Source of the DNA: Rhizobiaceae bacterium
Lineage (GTDB): Bacteria; Pseudomonadota; Alphaproteobacteria; Rhizobiales; Rhizobiaceae
NCBI GenBank assembly: GCA_016742175.1
Contig: JACVCH010000016.1
Span: 31,769 to 95,768, forward strand
DNA: 64,000 nucleotides
Reading direction: 5' to 3'
In this document: in pieces, positions 48,358 to 57,847 of the stretch
How the letters are laid out: every line of letters starts with the position of its first letter
Numbering within the stretch: the first letter of the stretch is position 1
Notes under the pieces: generated by a model
Seen by the model: the letters and a program-made list of their open reading frames with translations, nothing else
Database searches by the model: none
Told to the model about the DNA's origin: nothing
Made by a program: the position numbers and the translations under genes

Positions 48358-48810
48358 ATGACCCGTTTCCTCACCCTTGCCCTCTTCGTCATCCTCGTTG
48401 TCGGCGGCGGCTCGCTGATCGGCATCAACAATGTCCCCGGCGAATGGTATCAGTCGCTTGAAAAGCCGCCCTTAAACCCGCCGAACTGGATTTTCGGCCC
48501 GGTCTGGACGATCCTCTATGTTCTGATCGCCGTTGCCGGCTGGCGCGTCTGGAACGCGGAGCGCACGGGCGGCGCAATGTCGGTCTGGTGGCTGCAACTC
48601 GGGCTGAATTTCCTCTGGTCGCCGGTCTTCTTCACCCTCAACCAGATCGGCCTCGCCTTCCTGATCATCGTGGTCCTGCTCGCGGCCATCCTCGCCTTCA
48701 TCCGCATCAACTGGCAGCGCGACCGGACGTCCGCCGTCCTCTTCCTGCCTTACGCTGCATGGGTCGCCTTCGCCACGCTCCTCAACGGCTCGATCTGGCT
48801 CCTGAATTGA
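48358..48810 (+). CDS. tspO: TspO/MBR-family tryptophan-rich sensory protein
   Basis: Membrane protein of 150 residues with five helices and many tryptophans, including the family pattern WYQSLEKPPLNPPNWIFGPVWT and LNFLWSPVFF. Bacterial TspO binds porphyrins and is linked to oxygen and stress control in Rhodobacter. ATG 48358 is used since the preceding in-frame codons are unlike the family. Confidence 0.93.
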   Translation: MTRFLTLALFVILVVGGGSLIGINNVPGEWYQSLEKPPLNPPNWIFGPVWTILYVLIAVAGWRVWNAERTGGAMSVWWLQLGLNFLWSPVFFTLNQIGLAFLIIVVLLAAILAFIRINWQRDRTSAVLFLPYAAWVAFATLLNGSIWLLN

Positions 48811-48865
48811 CGCCGCAATGCTTGTGCGCCATCCCTTGGTGCCGCAATCACGCTGGAGCTCCACG

Positions 48866-49216
48866 ATGCCCATGATTCTGCGCCGTTCGGACCAGAAGCC
48901 GTCGCCTGGCGGCACCGTCCTCTTCGAAGGCGGCGAGCACGGCGCGCCGGTCTCGCTCTTTCTCATCGACACCGCGAAAGGCGAGGGGCCCGGCCTCCAC
49001 CGCCACCCCTATCCGGAGATGTGGGTCATCCATGAGGGCGCAGCGCGTTTCGTGGTCGGCGACGACGAGCACATCGCCGAACCCGGCGACGTCGTCCTGG
49101 TCGAAGCGGGCATCTGGCACGGTTTCAAGAGCGTCGGCGACGTTCGCCTCAAGGCCACCTGCATCCACGCCAATGGCTGCGTCGTGCAGGAGTTCACGGC
49201 GGATTTGCAGGATTAG
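48866..49216 (+). CDS. Small single-domain cupin protein
   Basis: Cupin of 116 residues. Metal motif 1 is visible as GLHRHPYPEMWVIHEG and motif 2 as PGDVVLVEAGIWHGF, so the His/Glu metal ligands are present. ATG 48866 follows CTGGAG. Small cupins of this kind have diverse or unknown functions. It converges with the GFA-family gene, overlapping it by four bases. Confidence 0.87.
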   Translation: MPMILRRSDQKPSPGGTVLFEGGEHGAPVSLFLIDTAKGEGPGLHRHPYPEMWVIHEGAARFVVGDDEHIAEPGDVVLVEAGIWHGFKSVGDVRLKATCIHANGCVVQEFTADLQD

Positions 49217-49605
49217 TCTTCCGTCCGGCCTTCGCCTTCCCGGTTGTGCTCGTATCGATGCTTGAGCGGAAAGGGCGGCAGCCAGGATTCGCGGCGCACG
49301 GTCCACAATTCGTAGGTCGGCGCGAACTGGTCGGGCGCATCGAGCGCTCCGAGATTGACCTCGATCTCGTCCCCGCTGCGTCCGAAGACCGGCGAGCCGC
49401 ATTCGGGACAGAAGAAGCGGCCATTGTAGCCGCGCGCCTCGCCCTCGATCGTCACCGCATCGGCCGGGAAGATCGCCGATCCATGGAACAGCGCGCCGTG
49501 ATGCTTGCGGCAGGTCAGGCAATGGCAAAGGCCGACCCGGTAGGGACGCCCCGACGCCACGATCCTCAGCCTGCCGCACACGCAACCTCCGGTAACCCGG
49601 TCCAT
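49213..49605 (-). CDS. GFA-family (glutathione-dependent formaldehyde-activating-like) protein
   Basis: Zinc protein of 130 residues with the three cysteine sites of the family: GGCVCGRL, CHCLTCRKHHG and FCPECGSPVFG. ATG 49605 is preferred to ATG 49611 because the GGGAGG sequence would be too close to the latter. The family is named for S-(hydroxymethyl)glutathione synthase, but most members have no proven activity. Divergent from the thioesterase gene. Confidence 0.9.
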   Translation of the reverse strand: MDRVTGGCVCGRLRIVASGRPYRVGLCHCLTCRKHHGALFHGSAIFPADAVTIEGEARGYNGRFFCPECGSPVFGRSGDEIEVNLGALDAPDQFAPTYELWTVRRESWLPPFPLKHRYEHNREGEGRTED

Positions 49606-49719
49606 ACCCATGCCTCCCGTTCGGATCGCCGCATGATACAGGCGCCGGCGCGCGACGGAAGCCCGATTGCCAGCCTCATGCTGCTCTGCAATAAGCGCAT
49701 CACAGCATGAAGGTGGACC

Positions 49720-50178
49720 ATGACCGATCTCCTGAAGCCGGACGGCGATTTCGAGGAACGCGTGCGCGAAAGCTTCGCGCGGCAGGAGGTGATGCGCACC
49801 ATTGGCGCGGAACTGACGAGCGTCACCCCCGGCATCGTCGAGATCGAGATGGGCTACGACACCGCGCTGACCCAGCAGCACGGCTATCTCCACGCCGGCA
49901 TGATTTCCACCGCGCTCGATTCGGCCTGCGGCTACGCAGCCTATTCGCTGATGCCGGCGGACGCCGCCGTGCTGACGATCGAGTTCAAGGTCAACCTCCT
50001 GTCGCCCGGCAAGGGTGACCGGTTCCTCTTTCGCGGTTCGGTCACCAAGCCCGGCCGCACCATCATCGTCGCCGACGGCCAGGCCTATGCGATCGAAGGC
50101 GACCGCAACCCCAAGCTCGTCGCCACAATGACCGCGACGATCATGGTCGTGTCGGGCCGCGCCGGCATCCGCGGGTGA
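49720..50178 (+). CDS. PaaI-family hotdog thioesterase
   Basis: Protein of 152 residues with the hotdog-fold pattern HGYLHAGMISTALDSACGYAA and the later strand VLTIEFKVNLLSPGKGD. Such enzymes hydrolyse acyl- or aryl-CoA esters. The start ATG 49720 is preceded by GAAGGTGG. It lies 53 bases before guaA and may be in the same transcript, although the functions are unrelated. Confidence 0.9.
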   Translation: MTDLLKPDGDFEERVRESFARQEVMRTIGAELTSVTPGIVEIEMGYDTALTQQHGYLHAGMISTALDSACGYAAYSLMPADAAVLTIEFKVNLLSPGKGDRFLFRGSVTKPGRTIIVADGQAYAIEGDRNPKLVATMTATIMVVSGRAGIRG

Positions 50179-50231
50179 CGGGCGGGCCGCGCCCCATTGC
50201 GCTCACGGTCGCTTTTCTCTAAAGGCCCGTC

Positions 50232-51794
50232 ATGACGAACGAAGCCCATCCCGACACCGTCCTCATCATCGATTTCGGCTCCCAGGTCACGCAGCTCATC
50301 GCGCGCCGCGTGCGCGAAGCCGGCGTCTATTCCGAGATCGTTCCCTTCCAGCTTGCCGAGGATGCATTCCATAGGATCGGCCCCAAGGCCGTCATCCTGT
50401 CGGGCAGCCCGGCCTCGACGATCGACATCGGCTCGCCGCGCGCGCCGCAGATCGTCTTCGAGGCCGGCATCCCGGTCCTCGGCATCTGCTACGGCGAGCA
50501 GACCATGTGCGCGCAGCTAGGCGGCAAGGTCGAGGGCGGCCATCACCGCGAATTCGGCCGCGCCTTCCTCGACATCGAGGACGAATGCGCGCTCTTTTCC
50601 GGCGTGTGGGCCAGGGGCACGCGCCATCAGGTCTGGATGAGCCACGGCGACCGCGTCACCGCCATTCCCGAGGGTTTCCGCGTCGTCGGCACCTCGACCG
50701 GCGCGCCGTTTGCGGCCATCGCCGACGAGAAGCGCAAGTTCTACGCCGTCCAGTTCCACCCGGAAGTCGTCCACACGCCCGACGGCGCCAGGCTCCTGTC
50801 GAACTTCGTCCACAAGATCGCGGGCCTTGCCGGTGACTGGACGATGGCAGCCTATCGCGAACAGGCCGTCCAGGCGATCCGCGATCAGGTCGGCGACGGC
50901 AAGGTCATCTGCGCGCTCTCCGGCGGCGTCGATTCCTCCGTCGCCGCGCTGCTGATCCACGAGGCGGTCGGTGACCAACTGACCTGCATCCTCGTCGACC
51001 ACGGCCTGATGCGAAAGAACGAAGCGGCCGACGTCGTCGCCATGTTCCGCGAGCACTACAACCTGCCGCTGATCCTCGTGAACGCGCAGGACCGCTTCAT
51101 CGGCGCGCTCGAAGGCGAGAGCGATCCGGAAAAGAAGCGCAAGACCATCGGTCGGCTCTTCATCGAGGTCTTCGAGGAAGAGGCGAAAAAGCTCGGCGGC
51201 GCCGATTTCCTGGCGCAGGGCACGCTCTACCCCGACGTCATCGAAAGCGTCTCTTTCACCGGCGGTCCCTCGGTCACGATCAAGAGCCACCACAATGTCG
51301 GCGGCCTGCCCGAGCGCATGAACATGAAGCTCGTCGAGCCGCTGCGCGAGCTCTTCAAGGACGAAGTACGCGTCCTCGGCAAGGAGCTCGGCCTGCCCGA
51401 ACATTTCATCGGCCGCCATCCGTTCCCCGGACCCGGTCTTGCAATCCGCTGCCCCGGCGGCATCACCCGCGACAAGCTCGAAATCCTGCGCGAGGCCGAC
51501 GCGATCTATCTCGACGAAATCCGCAAGGCCGGCCTCTACGACGCCATCTGGCAGGCCTTCGCCGTGCTGCTCCCGGTCCAGACCGTCGGTGTCATGGGTG
51601 ACGGGCGCACCTACGAATTCGTCTGCGCGCTCCGCGCAGTCACCTCCGTCGACGGCATGACGGCGGATTTCTACCACTACGACATGGAATTCCTCGGCCG
51701 CGCCGCCACCCGCATCATCAACGAGGTCAAGGGCGTCAACCGCGTCGTCTACGACGTCACGTCGAAGCCCCCCGGCACGATCGAGTGGGAGTAA
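50232..51794 (+). CDS. guaA: GMP synthase (glutamine-hydrolysing)
   Basis: Enzyme of 520 residues that aminates XMP to GMP. The N-terminal class I glutaminase has its catalytic Cys in GICYGEQ and His/Glu in FHPEVVHT. The ATP-pyrophosphatase domain has the P-loop [12 protein letters not shown], and the C-terminal dimerisation domain ends [11 protein letters not shown] as in E. coli. Standard length. Works downstream of guaB. Confidence 0.96.
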   Translation: MTNEAHPDTVLIIDFGSQVTQLIARRVREAGVYSEIVPFQLAEDAFHRIGPKAVILSGSPASTIDIGSPRAPQIVFEAGIPVLGICYGEQTMCAQLGGKVEGGHHREFGRAFLDIEDECALFSGVWARGTRHQVWMSHGDRVTAIPEGFRVVGTSTGAPFAAIADEKRKFYAVQFHPEVVHTPDGARLLSNFVHKIAGLAGDWTMAAYREQAVQAIRDQVGDGKVICALSGGVDSSVAALLIHEAVGDQLTCILVDHGLMRKNEAADVVAMFREHYNLPLILVNAQDRFIGALEGESDPEKKRKTIGRLFIEVFEEEAKKLGGADFLAQGTLYPDVIESVSFTGGPSVTIKSHHNVGGLPERMNMKLVEPLRELFKDEVRVLGKELGLPEHFIGRHPFPGPGLAIRCPGGITRDKLEILREADAIYLDEIRKAGLYDAIWQAFAVLLPVQTVGVMGDGRTYEFVCALRAVTSVDGMTADFYHYDMEFLGRAATRIINEVKGVNRVVYDVTSKPPGTIEWE

Positions 51795-52163
51795 TCAGCG
51801 AAACAGTTCGAGTTTCGCTGCAAGTTCGCTCGAAGAGACGGGTTTCGTGATGGTTCCGAGCGAGACGTCGCCGTGCTCGGCTGCGACCTGTCTTTGACCT
51901 GTCACGAAGATCGCCGGAATGCCGCGTTCCTGGAGCCATGCGGCCGCCTGCGGCCCGGTCGCCCCGTCGGCGAGATCGATGTCGACCAGCGCACCGTCCA
52001 TTTCGAGTGACGCGAACTGCTTCTGCAATTCGGCGAAACTGTCCAGCGAGCCGGCGAAGACGTGGCCCAGATCCTCGATCATCTGCTCGACATGAAAAGC
52101 GATGAGCGGATTGTCCTCGATATAGAGAATGCGCATCGGGGAAGGGGAATTCGTCTCGCTCAT
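51795..52163 (-). CDS. Single-domain response regulator of the KaiC-kinase operon
   Basis: Stand-alone receiver of 122 residues with acidic pair in YIEDNPL, likely phospho-acceptor Asp61 (LVDIDL), a conserved Thr in IFVTGQ and Lys107 in TITKPV. There is no output domain, so it acts through a partner or as a phosphate sink. It lies 22 bases after the HWE kinase gene on the same strand and converges with guaA, whose stop codon abuts its own. Confidence 0.92.
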   Translation of the reverse strand: MSETNSPSPMRILYIEDNPLIAFHVEQMIEDLGHVFAGSLDSFAELQKQFASLEMDGALVDIDLADGATGPQAAAWLQERGIPAIFVTGQRQVAAEHGDVSLGTITKPVSSSELAAKLELFR

Positions 52164-52185
52164 TTGGCAGTAACTCGGCCGCAGT

Positions 52186-53235
52186 TCACTGGTTGCCTGC
52201 CACGCGAGAAAAGACGCCGCGCGCCTCGCAGCGCAGGCCGTCGGCCTCGAAGGCGATGACGGGCTTCTGCCCGAACATGCCGGCAAGCGCCGAGCGCACA
52301 TAGCGCGTGCCGTAGCCGGCGCGGCTCGGTTCCTCGACGTCCGGACCGCCACTTTCCTTCCAACTGATGGCAAGCTCGGGCGTCTCGTCCTGCGACAAGT
52401 TCCACGCGAACTGCACCCGGCCGTCCGGATGCGACAGCGCCCCATACTTGATCGCATTGGTCGTCAGTTCGTGAAGGCAAAGCGCCAGCGTGGTGCCGGC
52501 CTCGCGGCTGAGCGTGACCGGCGGCCCGTTCGCGACGATCCGGTCCATTCCCGACAGGCGATAGGGATCGAAGGTCAGTTCGGCGATCTCGGCGATCGAC
52601 ACCGTGTCGCCCTCGGAGTGGAAGACGGCCGAGTGCACCTTGTCCAGAGCGCCGAGACGACCGCGGAAATCGTCGGCGAACGCGTCGATGGACGTCGCTC
52701 CCCGCCGCGTCATCTCGAAGATCGAGGTGACGCTGGCGAGGATGTTCTTGACGCGGTGGTTGAGCTCCCGGCGCAGTTCGACCTCCTGCGCGATGTGGTC
52801 GCGCACGTCGCGCTGGCGCAGCCGCACCAGCAGGGCCGACTGGACGCCGCTCACCAATTCCACGGCCGTGACCGGACGCTGGTAGAACAACAGCCGCGCC
52901 CGCGGCCAGACGCGGCCGAGCTCCGCGCGAACCTGATCCGGCCGCGACGCCCGGTCGAGCAGCACCACGATGGGCATCTCGGCCCAGGATGGCTGGGTTT
53001 CGAGGTGCGCTGCAACGGTCGCCAACGCATCCGGCGTCAGCGCTTCATGGGTCGCGACGAGCACGCCCGGCGACGGATGGAGCATCCGGGCGAGATCGTC
53101 GATCCGCGCTCCCGCCCTCACATTGATCTCGTGCTCGGCGAGCAGCCGGCCCAGATAGTCGGCGTCCTTGCGGTATGGCGCTAGGATCAGCACCTGATCC
53201 AGCGCGGGAAGACTTTTGTCCTCGATCGTGTTCAC
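52186..53235 (-). CDS. HWE-family histidine kinase with receiver-like N-terminal domain
   Basis: Soluble kinase of 349 residues. The phospho-acceptor is His160 (ELNHRVKNIL), the N-box has His255 and Asn260 (LHELTTNAIKYG), and the G1 box has the W-x-E at 292-294 (ISWKES), which are the three HWE hallmarks. Residues 10-135 look like a receiver fold (VLILAPYRKDADYLGRLL, VVLLDRAS) but lack the phospho-acceptor aspartate at the usual place. ATGA overlap with the KaiC gene and a receiver gene just downstream define a three-gene operon. Confidence 0.92.
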   Translation of the reverse strand: MNTIEDKSLPALDQVLILAPYRKDADYLGRLLAEHEINVRAGARIDDLARMLHPSPGVLVATHEALTPDALATVAAHLETQPSWAEMPIVVLLDRASRPDQVRAELGRVWPRARLLFYQRPVTAVELVSGVQSALLVRLRQRDVRDHIAQEVELRRELNHRVKNILASVTSIFEMTRRGATSIDAFADDFRGRLGALDKVHSAVFHSEGDTVSIAEIAELTFDPYRLSGMDRIVANGPPVTLSREAGTTLALCLHELTTNAIKYGALSHPDGRVQFAWNLSQDETPELAISWKESGGPDVEEPSRAGYGTRYVRSALAGMFGQKPVIAFEADGLRCEARGVFSRVAGNQ

Positions 53236-54668
53236 GCTTCCGGAAGCGGGTTGTAGGGAACGACCGTGATGCCCGAGCTTTCGATGAAGAGCTCGTGCAC
53301 GTCGAGATCGTGCGGTCCGTGCCGCTTCTTGACGACCGTGATGTTGCGTCGCAGGCGGCCGTCATGTTCGGCGAGGCGCAGCAGCAGCACCGTGTCGCCG
53401 AGGAAGCTGACATCGACGTCGATCCCGACATTCTGGCCGAGAAGCCCGTGCTGCGCGACGATGAGCATCGTCAGCACGCCCGCGCGCGCCAGATATTTCA
53501 ACAGCGACTGGATGTCGCGAACCGCCTTGTCGCGATGCGGCAGCGAGTTGAGATAGCCGGTGAAGCTGTCGATCACCACGACGCGCGTCGCATCCTCCGT
53601 GACGATGGTCTGGACGATCTGGGCGAATTCGCCGGGCGAGATTTCGTTCGGATTGAAATCCCGGATGATCAACTGGCCGGATTCGTAGAACGGCCGCAGG
53701 TTCATCCCGAGCCCCTCGGAGCGACGGAAGAAGGTCTCCAGCCGCTCCTCAAAGAGGAACAGCGCGACGCTCTCCCCGCGCTCCAGGGCCGCGGTCGAGT
53801 AGAGCGAGGCCATCGTCGATTTTCCGGTCCCGGACTGGCCGATCACGAGGGTGATCGTTCCCGATTCCTGCCCGCCGCCGAACATCTCGTCGAGCGTGGC
53901 GACGCCCGACTTGATCAGTTCGGGCTTGGTCTCCTCCGCCGCCGATCCGGCGACGATGCGCGGAAAGACGACGACGCCTTCCCCTTCGCGGATGGCCATG
54001 TCGTGGTAGCCGTCGGCGATCGGCACGCCGCGCATCTTCGACACTTCGATACGCCGCCGCACGGCGCCGTAGTCCTGGAGCGACTTGTCGAACCGGATCA
54101 CGCCATGGGCGATGCCTTCGACCTCCTCGCCATTGTTGCCTTCCCGGTCCTGGGTGTCGAGCAAGAGGGCGACGACGTTGCGCTTGGCCAGGAACGCCTT
54201 GAAGCCGATCAGCTCGCGGCGGAAGCGGGGCGTGTCGCCGGTGATGAGCCGGATTTCCAGGAGCGAATCGTAGACGAGCCGGCTCGGCTTGTGTTCCTCG
54301 ATCGCGCGCTCGATCGCCTGGCGCGTCTCGTCGAGGCGCAGTTCCGCCGTCTGGAAGATCGTCTGGTCGGCGCCGCCATTGACGGCGTCGGAGGCCGACA
54401 GTTCCTCGATGCGGATGCCGTCCATCGTCCAGCCATGCGAAACCGCGATCGACTCCAGTTCGGCGGCGGTCTGCGAAAGGCTCACATAGATGCACCGCTC
54501 GCCGGCCTCGACCCCGGCGCGCAGGAACTGCAGCGCTGCGGTGGTCTTTCCGGCTCCCGGTGCGCCCTGGAGCATGTAGAGGTTGGATGGCGGAAGACCG
54601 CCGCGCAGGATTTCGTCGAGCCCGGTGATGCCGGTCGAGATCGGCTTCGAAGTCTTGCGCTTGGCCAT
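53232..54668 (-). CDS. KaiC-like double RecA-domain ATPase
   Basis: Protein of 478 residues with two KaiC domains. The first (about 8-240) has Walker A GAPGAGKT at 35-42, but the position of the two catalytic glutamates of KaiC reads Ser-Gln (65-66). The second (about 245-475) has Walker A GQSGTGKST at 277-285 and keeps Glu-Glu at 307-308. The phosphosite region reads DVSFLGDT: Ser421 matches the KaiC serine, but the neighbouring threonine is Phe422. ATG 54668 follows CAGGAG. No kaiA or kaiB is nearby. It is translationally coupled to the HWE kinase, which is its likely partner. Confidence 0.92.
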   Translation of the reverse strand: MAKRKTSKPISTGITGLDEILRGGLPPSNLYMLQGAPGAGKTTAALQFLRAGVEAGERCIYVSLSQTAAELESIAVSHGWTMDGIRIEELSASDAVNGGADQTIFQTAELRLDETRQAIERAIEEHKPSRLVYDSLLEIRLITGDTPRFRRELIGFKAFLAKRNVVALLLDTQDREGNNGEEVEGIAHGVIRFDKSLQDYGAVRRRIEVSKMRGVPIADGYHDMAIREGEGVVVFPRIVAGSAAEETKPELIKSGVATLDEMFGGGQESGTITLVIGQSGTGKSTMASLYSTAALERGESVALFLFEERLETFFRRSEGLGMNLRPFYESGQLIIRDFNPNEISPGEFAQIVQTIVTEDATRVVVIDSFTGYLNSLPHRDKAVRDIQSLLKYLARAGVLTMLIVAQHGLLGQNVGIDVDVSFLGDTVLLLRLAEHDGRLRRNITVVKKRHGPHDLDVHELFIESSGITVVPYNPLPEA

Positions 54669-54849
54669 TTCGGCTCCTGTTCCATGTCCCTTCATCGTCG
54701 CTATCATCATTTGGCAAGGTGGATCGACCAAAAAAGACAATCATCGGGATTTGATGCGTCTTTGGGAAACGACGATCGGCAACGCCCTCGACAATTCGCG
54801 CCCGTCGGGCCAGAACGCCTCGACAAGTCCGTTACATGGAAAGACGCTC

Positions 54850-55200
54850 TTGCCAGTCACGATCTACGGCATCCGCAACTGCGACACGATGAAGAAGGCG
54901 TTCGCCTGGCTCGATGCCAATGACACCGCATACACCTTCCACGACTATCGCGTCGACGGCATCGGCAGGGACGAAATCGCGCGCTGGTGCGCGGCCGCCG
55001 GCTGGGAAAAGGTGCTGAACAAGGGCAGCCGAACCTTCCGTGCTCTTCCCGACGAGGCGCGCGGCGATCTCGACGAAGCCAGGGCCGTTGCCCTCATGGC
55101 CGGCGAGCCAACAATGATCAAGCGCCCGGTGCTCGACACCGGCAAGGCGATCGAGATCGGCTTCAGGCCAGACCGCTATGCCGCGCTTTTCGCCGGCTGA
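54850..55200 (+). CDS. ArsC/Spx-family thioredoxin-fold protein (YffB-like)
   Basis: Protein of about 116 residues with the family opening TIYGIRNCDTMKKAFAWLD and later SRTFRALPDEAR and TMIKRPVLDTG. Only one cysteine is in the active loop (NCDT), as in YffB/Spx relatives, so true arsenate reduction is doubtful. TTG 54850 with GGAAAG upstream gives the usual family length. An in-frame ATG at 54754 would add 32 residues of unrelated sequence. Confidence 0.85.
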   Translation: MPVTIYGIRNCDTMKKAFAWLDANDTAYTFHDYRVDGIGRDEIARWCAAAGWEKVLNKGSRTFRALPDEARGDLDEARAVALMAGEPTMIKRPVLDTGKAIEIGFRPDRYAALFAG

Positions 55201-55270
55201 AGCGCCAAAGCCGTTTTGCGCGGTGTTTTGTCATTGCGCCTTGCACGCGCACCGCTAGTCTCGCAGCAGA

Positions 55271-56440
55271 ATGCACGCACCCGCACCTTCCGTCTCCCCC
55301 GTCAGATTGGCCTTCGCCGGCATGCTCTCCATGGCCGTGGCGATGGGCATCGGCCGCTTCGTCTATACGCCGATCCTGCCCGGCATGATGGCCGCGCTCG
55401 GCCAGACGACGTCCGAAGCGGGCTTCATCGCCGCCTCCAACTATGCCGGCTATCTCGTCGGCGCGCTGATCGCCGGCGGCGGCTGGGCGCATGGCTGGGA
55501 GCGGGCCTTGTCGCTGGCAAGCCTCGCGCTGAGCACCGCGCTTTGCCTTGCCATGGCGCTGACCGACGATTTCGCCGCCTTCCTGGCGATCCGGTTCGCG
55601 GCCGGCGTTGCCAGCGCCTTCGTCATGGTTTTCCTGTCCAGCATCGTCTTCGCCGGCCTCGCACGGCTCGAGCGCAGCGACCTGCAATGGATGCATTTCG
55701 GCGGCGTCGGCGTCGGCATCGCGGCATCGGCGTCGATGGTCGCGCTTCTGGCGCTCGGCACGTTCGGCTGGCGGGCGAACTGGGTCGGCGCGGCTGCCTT
55801 GTCGCTGGCCGCGCTCGTCGCCGTCTCGCTGCTCCTGCCGCGCGGCGGCGGGCAGGGCGGTTCGGCGGTCAAGGAGCCGGCGCTCGACTTCACCCCGGCG
55901 CTGAAGCGCATCGTCTGGGCCTATGGCATCTTCGGCTTCGGCTATGTCGTCACCGCCACCTTCCTCATCGCCATCGTTCGCGAGAACGAAAGCGGCTCGG
56001 TGCTGGAAGCCGTGGTCTGGCTGGTCACCGGCCTTGCCGTCATCCCGTCCGCCTTCTTGTGGGGGCTCGCCGCCCGCCGCTGGGGCCTGCGGCCGGCCTT
56101 CGCGATCGGCTGCGCCGTGGAAGGGGCAGGCGTGATGGCAAGCGTCGCGCTCGGCGGCATGACCGGCCCGCTCGTCGGCGGCATCCTCCTCGGCAACACC
56201 TTCGTCGCCATCACCGCGCTCGGCATCCAGATCGGCCGCAACCTCGCCGGGCCGTCGCCGCGCAAGGTCCTGTCGGTCATGACGGCTGCGTTCGGCCTCG
56301 GCCAGATCGTCGGCCCGGTCGTCGCCGGCATCGTCGCTGACTGGACCGGCGGCTTCTTCTGGCCGTCCGTCCTCGCTGCGCTTGCGCTCGCGGTCTCGGC
56401 CTGGCTCGCCCTGTCGTCCAAAGCCGCCGCGCAGGCCTGA
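55271..56440 (+). CDS. MFS transporter, YbfB/YjiJ family
   Basis: Inner-membrane protein of 389 residues with 12 predicted helices. The first helix carries MAVAMGIGRFVYTPILPGMM, the signature of the YbfB/YjiJ group. Substrate unknown. Begins 70 bases after the ArsC-like gene and has no obvious link to its neighbours. Confidence 0.9.
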   Translation: MHAPAPSVSPVRLAFAGMLSMAVAMGIGRFVYTPILPGMMAALGQTTSEAGFIAASNYAGYLVGALIAGGGWAHGWERALSLASLALSTALCLAMALTDDFAAFLAIRFAAGVASAFVMVFLSSIVFAGLARLERSDLQWMHFGGVGVGIAASASMVALLALGTFGWRANWVGAAALSLAALVAVSLLLPRGGGQGGSAVKEPALDFTPALKRIVWAYGIFGFGYVVTATFLIAIVRENESGSVLEAVVWLVTGLAVIPSAFLWGLAARRWGLRPAFAIGCAVEGAGVMASVALGGMTGPLVGGILLGNTFVAITALGIQIGRNLAGPSPRKVLSVMTAAFGLGQIVGPVVAGIVADWTGGFFWPSVLAALALAVSAWLALSSKAAAQA

Positions 56441-56492
56441 CCTGTCGCTGGCGTGGCCGACGCGATAGGATCGACGAAGCAAGGGACGCGCG

Positions 56493-57062
56493 ATGCTGAT
56501 TCTCATTCTCGGACTGATCCTCTTTCTCGGCATCCATTCGGTGCGCATCTTTGCGCCCGGCCTGCGCGACGCGCAGATCGCCGCGCGCGGGCTCGGCCCC
56601 TGGAAAGGCCTCTATTCGCTGGTCGCCTTCGCCGGCCTCGTCCTTATCGTCTGGGGCTACGGCATAGCGCGGCAGACGGCGCCGATCCTCTATGAGCCGC
56701 CGATCTGGACGCGTCACCTCAACCTGCTCCTGATGGTCTTCGCCTTCATCGCGCTGGCCGCCTCGCAACTGCCGGCCGGCCGCATCAAGGCGGCGCTCAA
56801 GCATCCGATGCTGGTCGCCGTGAAGATCTGGGCGCTCGGCCATCTCCTCGCCAATGGCGACCTCGCGGCCCTGCTGCTCTTCGGCACGTTCCTCGTCTGG
56901 GCGGTGCTCGACCGCATCTCGGTCAAGCGCCGCGGCGATGCCGGCCCGGTGCCGGGACCGGTCAAATGGGACGTCGCCGCGGTCGTGATCGGCCTCGTCG
57001 CCTACGCGCTCTTCGCCTTCGGCCTCCACGAATGGCTGATCGGGGTTCCCGTCATCGCGTGA
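56493..57062 (+). CDS. nnrU: NnrU-family membrane protein
   Basis: Membrane protein of 189 residues with five to six helices and the family start LFLGIHSVRIFAPGLRD followed by GLGPWKGLYSLVAFAGL. NnrU was named for its link to nitric oxide reduction in Rhodobacter and is fused to or related to a sterol-isomerase-like fold. No nitrate, nitrite or NO reductase genes are in this window. Confidence 0.92.
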   Translation: MLILILGLILFLGIHSVRIFAPGLRDAQIAARGLGPWKGLYSLVAFAGLVLIVWGYGIARQTAPILYEPPIWTRHLNLLLMVFAFIALAASQLPAGRIKAALKHPMLVAVKIWALGHLLANGDLAALLLFGTFLVWAVLDRISVKRRGDAGPVPGPVKWDVAAVVIGLVAYALFAFGLHEWLIGVPVIA

Positions 57063-57181
57063 TTTTGCCGCCCTTTCCCCAGTGGCAGGGATTTCCCCTT
57101 CCATGAATGTGATTTTCGGCTAAAACGCTCGCCAATGTGGGCGCCGCCGTCGCGCTTTGTCTCTGGAAATGGTTGTGCTTG

Positions 57182-57847
57182 ATGTCCGACGACAGTTTCA
57201 TCCGCGAGGTCAACGAGGAGCTTCGTCAGGACCGCGCGCGCCAGATCTGGGACCGCTACGGCCTCGCCGCACTCGGTGTCGCCGCCGTCATCCTCTTCGC
57301 GACCGTTCTCTTCGTCGCCTGGGAATGGTGGACGACGCGCCAGGCCAACGCTTCCGGCGACCGTTTCTCGCAGGCGCTGACGCTTGCCAATGAAGGCCAG
57401 AGCGAAGAGGCGCTGGCCGAACTCTCGGCCCTTCAGGAAGAGGGCTACGGCGCCTATCCCGTGCTGGCGCGCTTCCGCACGGCGACGGTTCAGGCCGACG
57501 CCGGCGACCACGCGGCCGCTGTCGCCTCGTTCGACGCCGTCGCCAGCGACACGGCCATCCCGCAGGCGATCCGCGATACGGCGCGGCTGCGCGCCGGCTA
57601 TCTCCTCGTCGACCACGGCTCCTATGACGACGTCGCCGCGCGCGTCGAGGCGATGACCGCCGACGACAACGCGATGCGCCATTCGGCCCGCGAGGCGCTT
57701 GCGCTCGCGGCATGGAAGGACGGCCAGTCGGACGAGGCGCTGCGCCTCTTCGATCTCATCGTCGGCGACGAGCGCGTCTCCGCAAACATGCGCCAGCGCG
57801 CGCAGATGATGGCCGAGTTGATCCGCGGCACGCAGGAACCTTCGTGA
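57182..57847 (+). CDS. Tetratricopeptide-like inner-membrane-anchored protein (YfgM-like)
   Basis: Protein of 221 residues with a cytoplasmic N-terminus ([23 protein letters not shown]), one membrane helix (about 27-50) and a periplasmic tetratricopeptide-like region. It precedes der, overlapping it by four bases. In E. coli the homologue YfgM sits in the bamB-der neighbourhood and interacts with the Sec translocon and periplasmic chaperones; the same role is inferred here. Confidence 0.9.
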   Translation: MSDDSFIREVNEELRQDRARQIWDRYGLAALGVAAVILFATVLFVAWEWWTTRQANASGDRFSQALTLANEGQSEEALAELSALQEEGYGAYPVLARFRTATVQADAGDHAAAVASFDAVASDTAIPQAIRDTARLRAGYLLVDHGSYDDVAARVEAMTADDNAMRHSAREALALAAWKDGQSDEALRLFDLIVGDERVSANMRQRAQMMAELIRGTQEPS

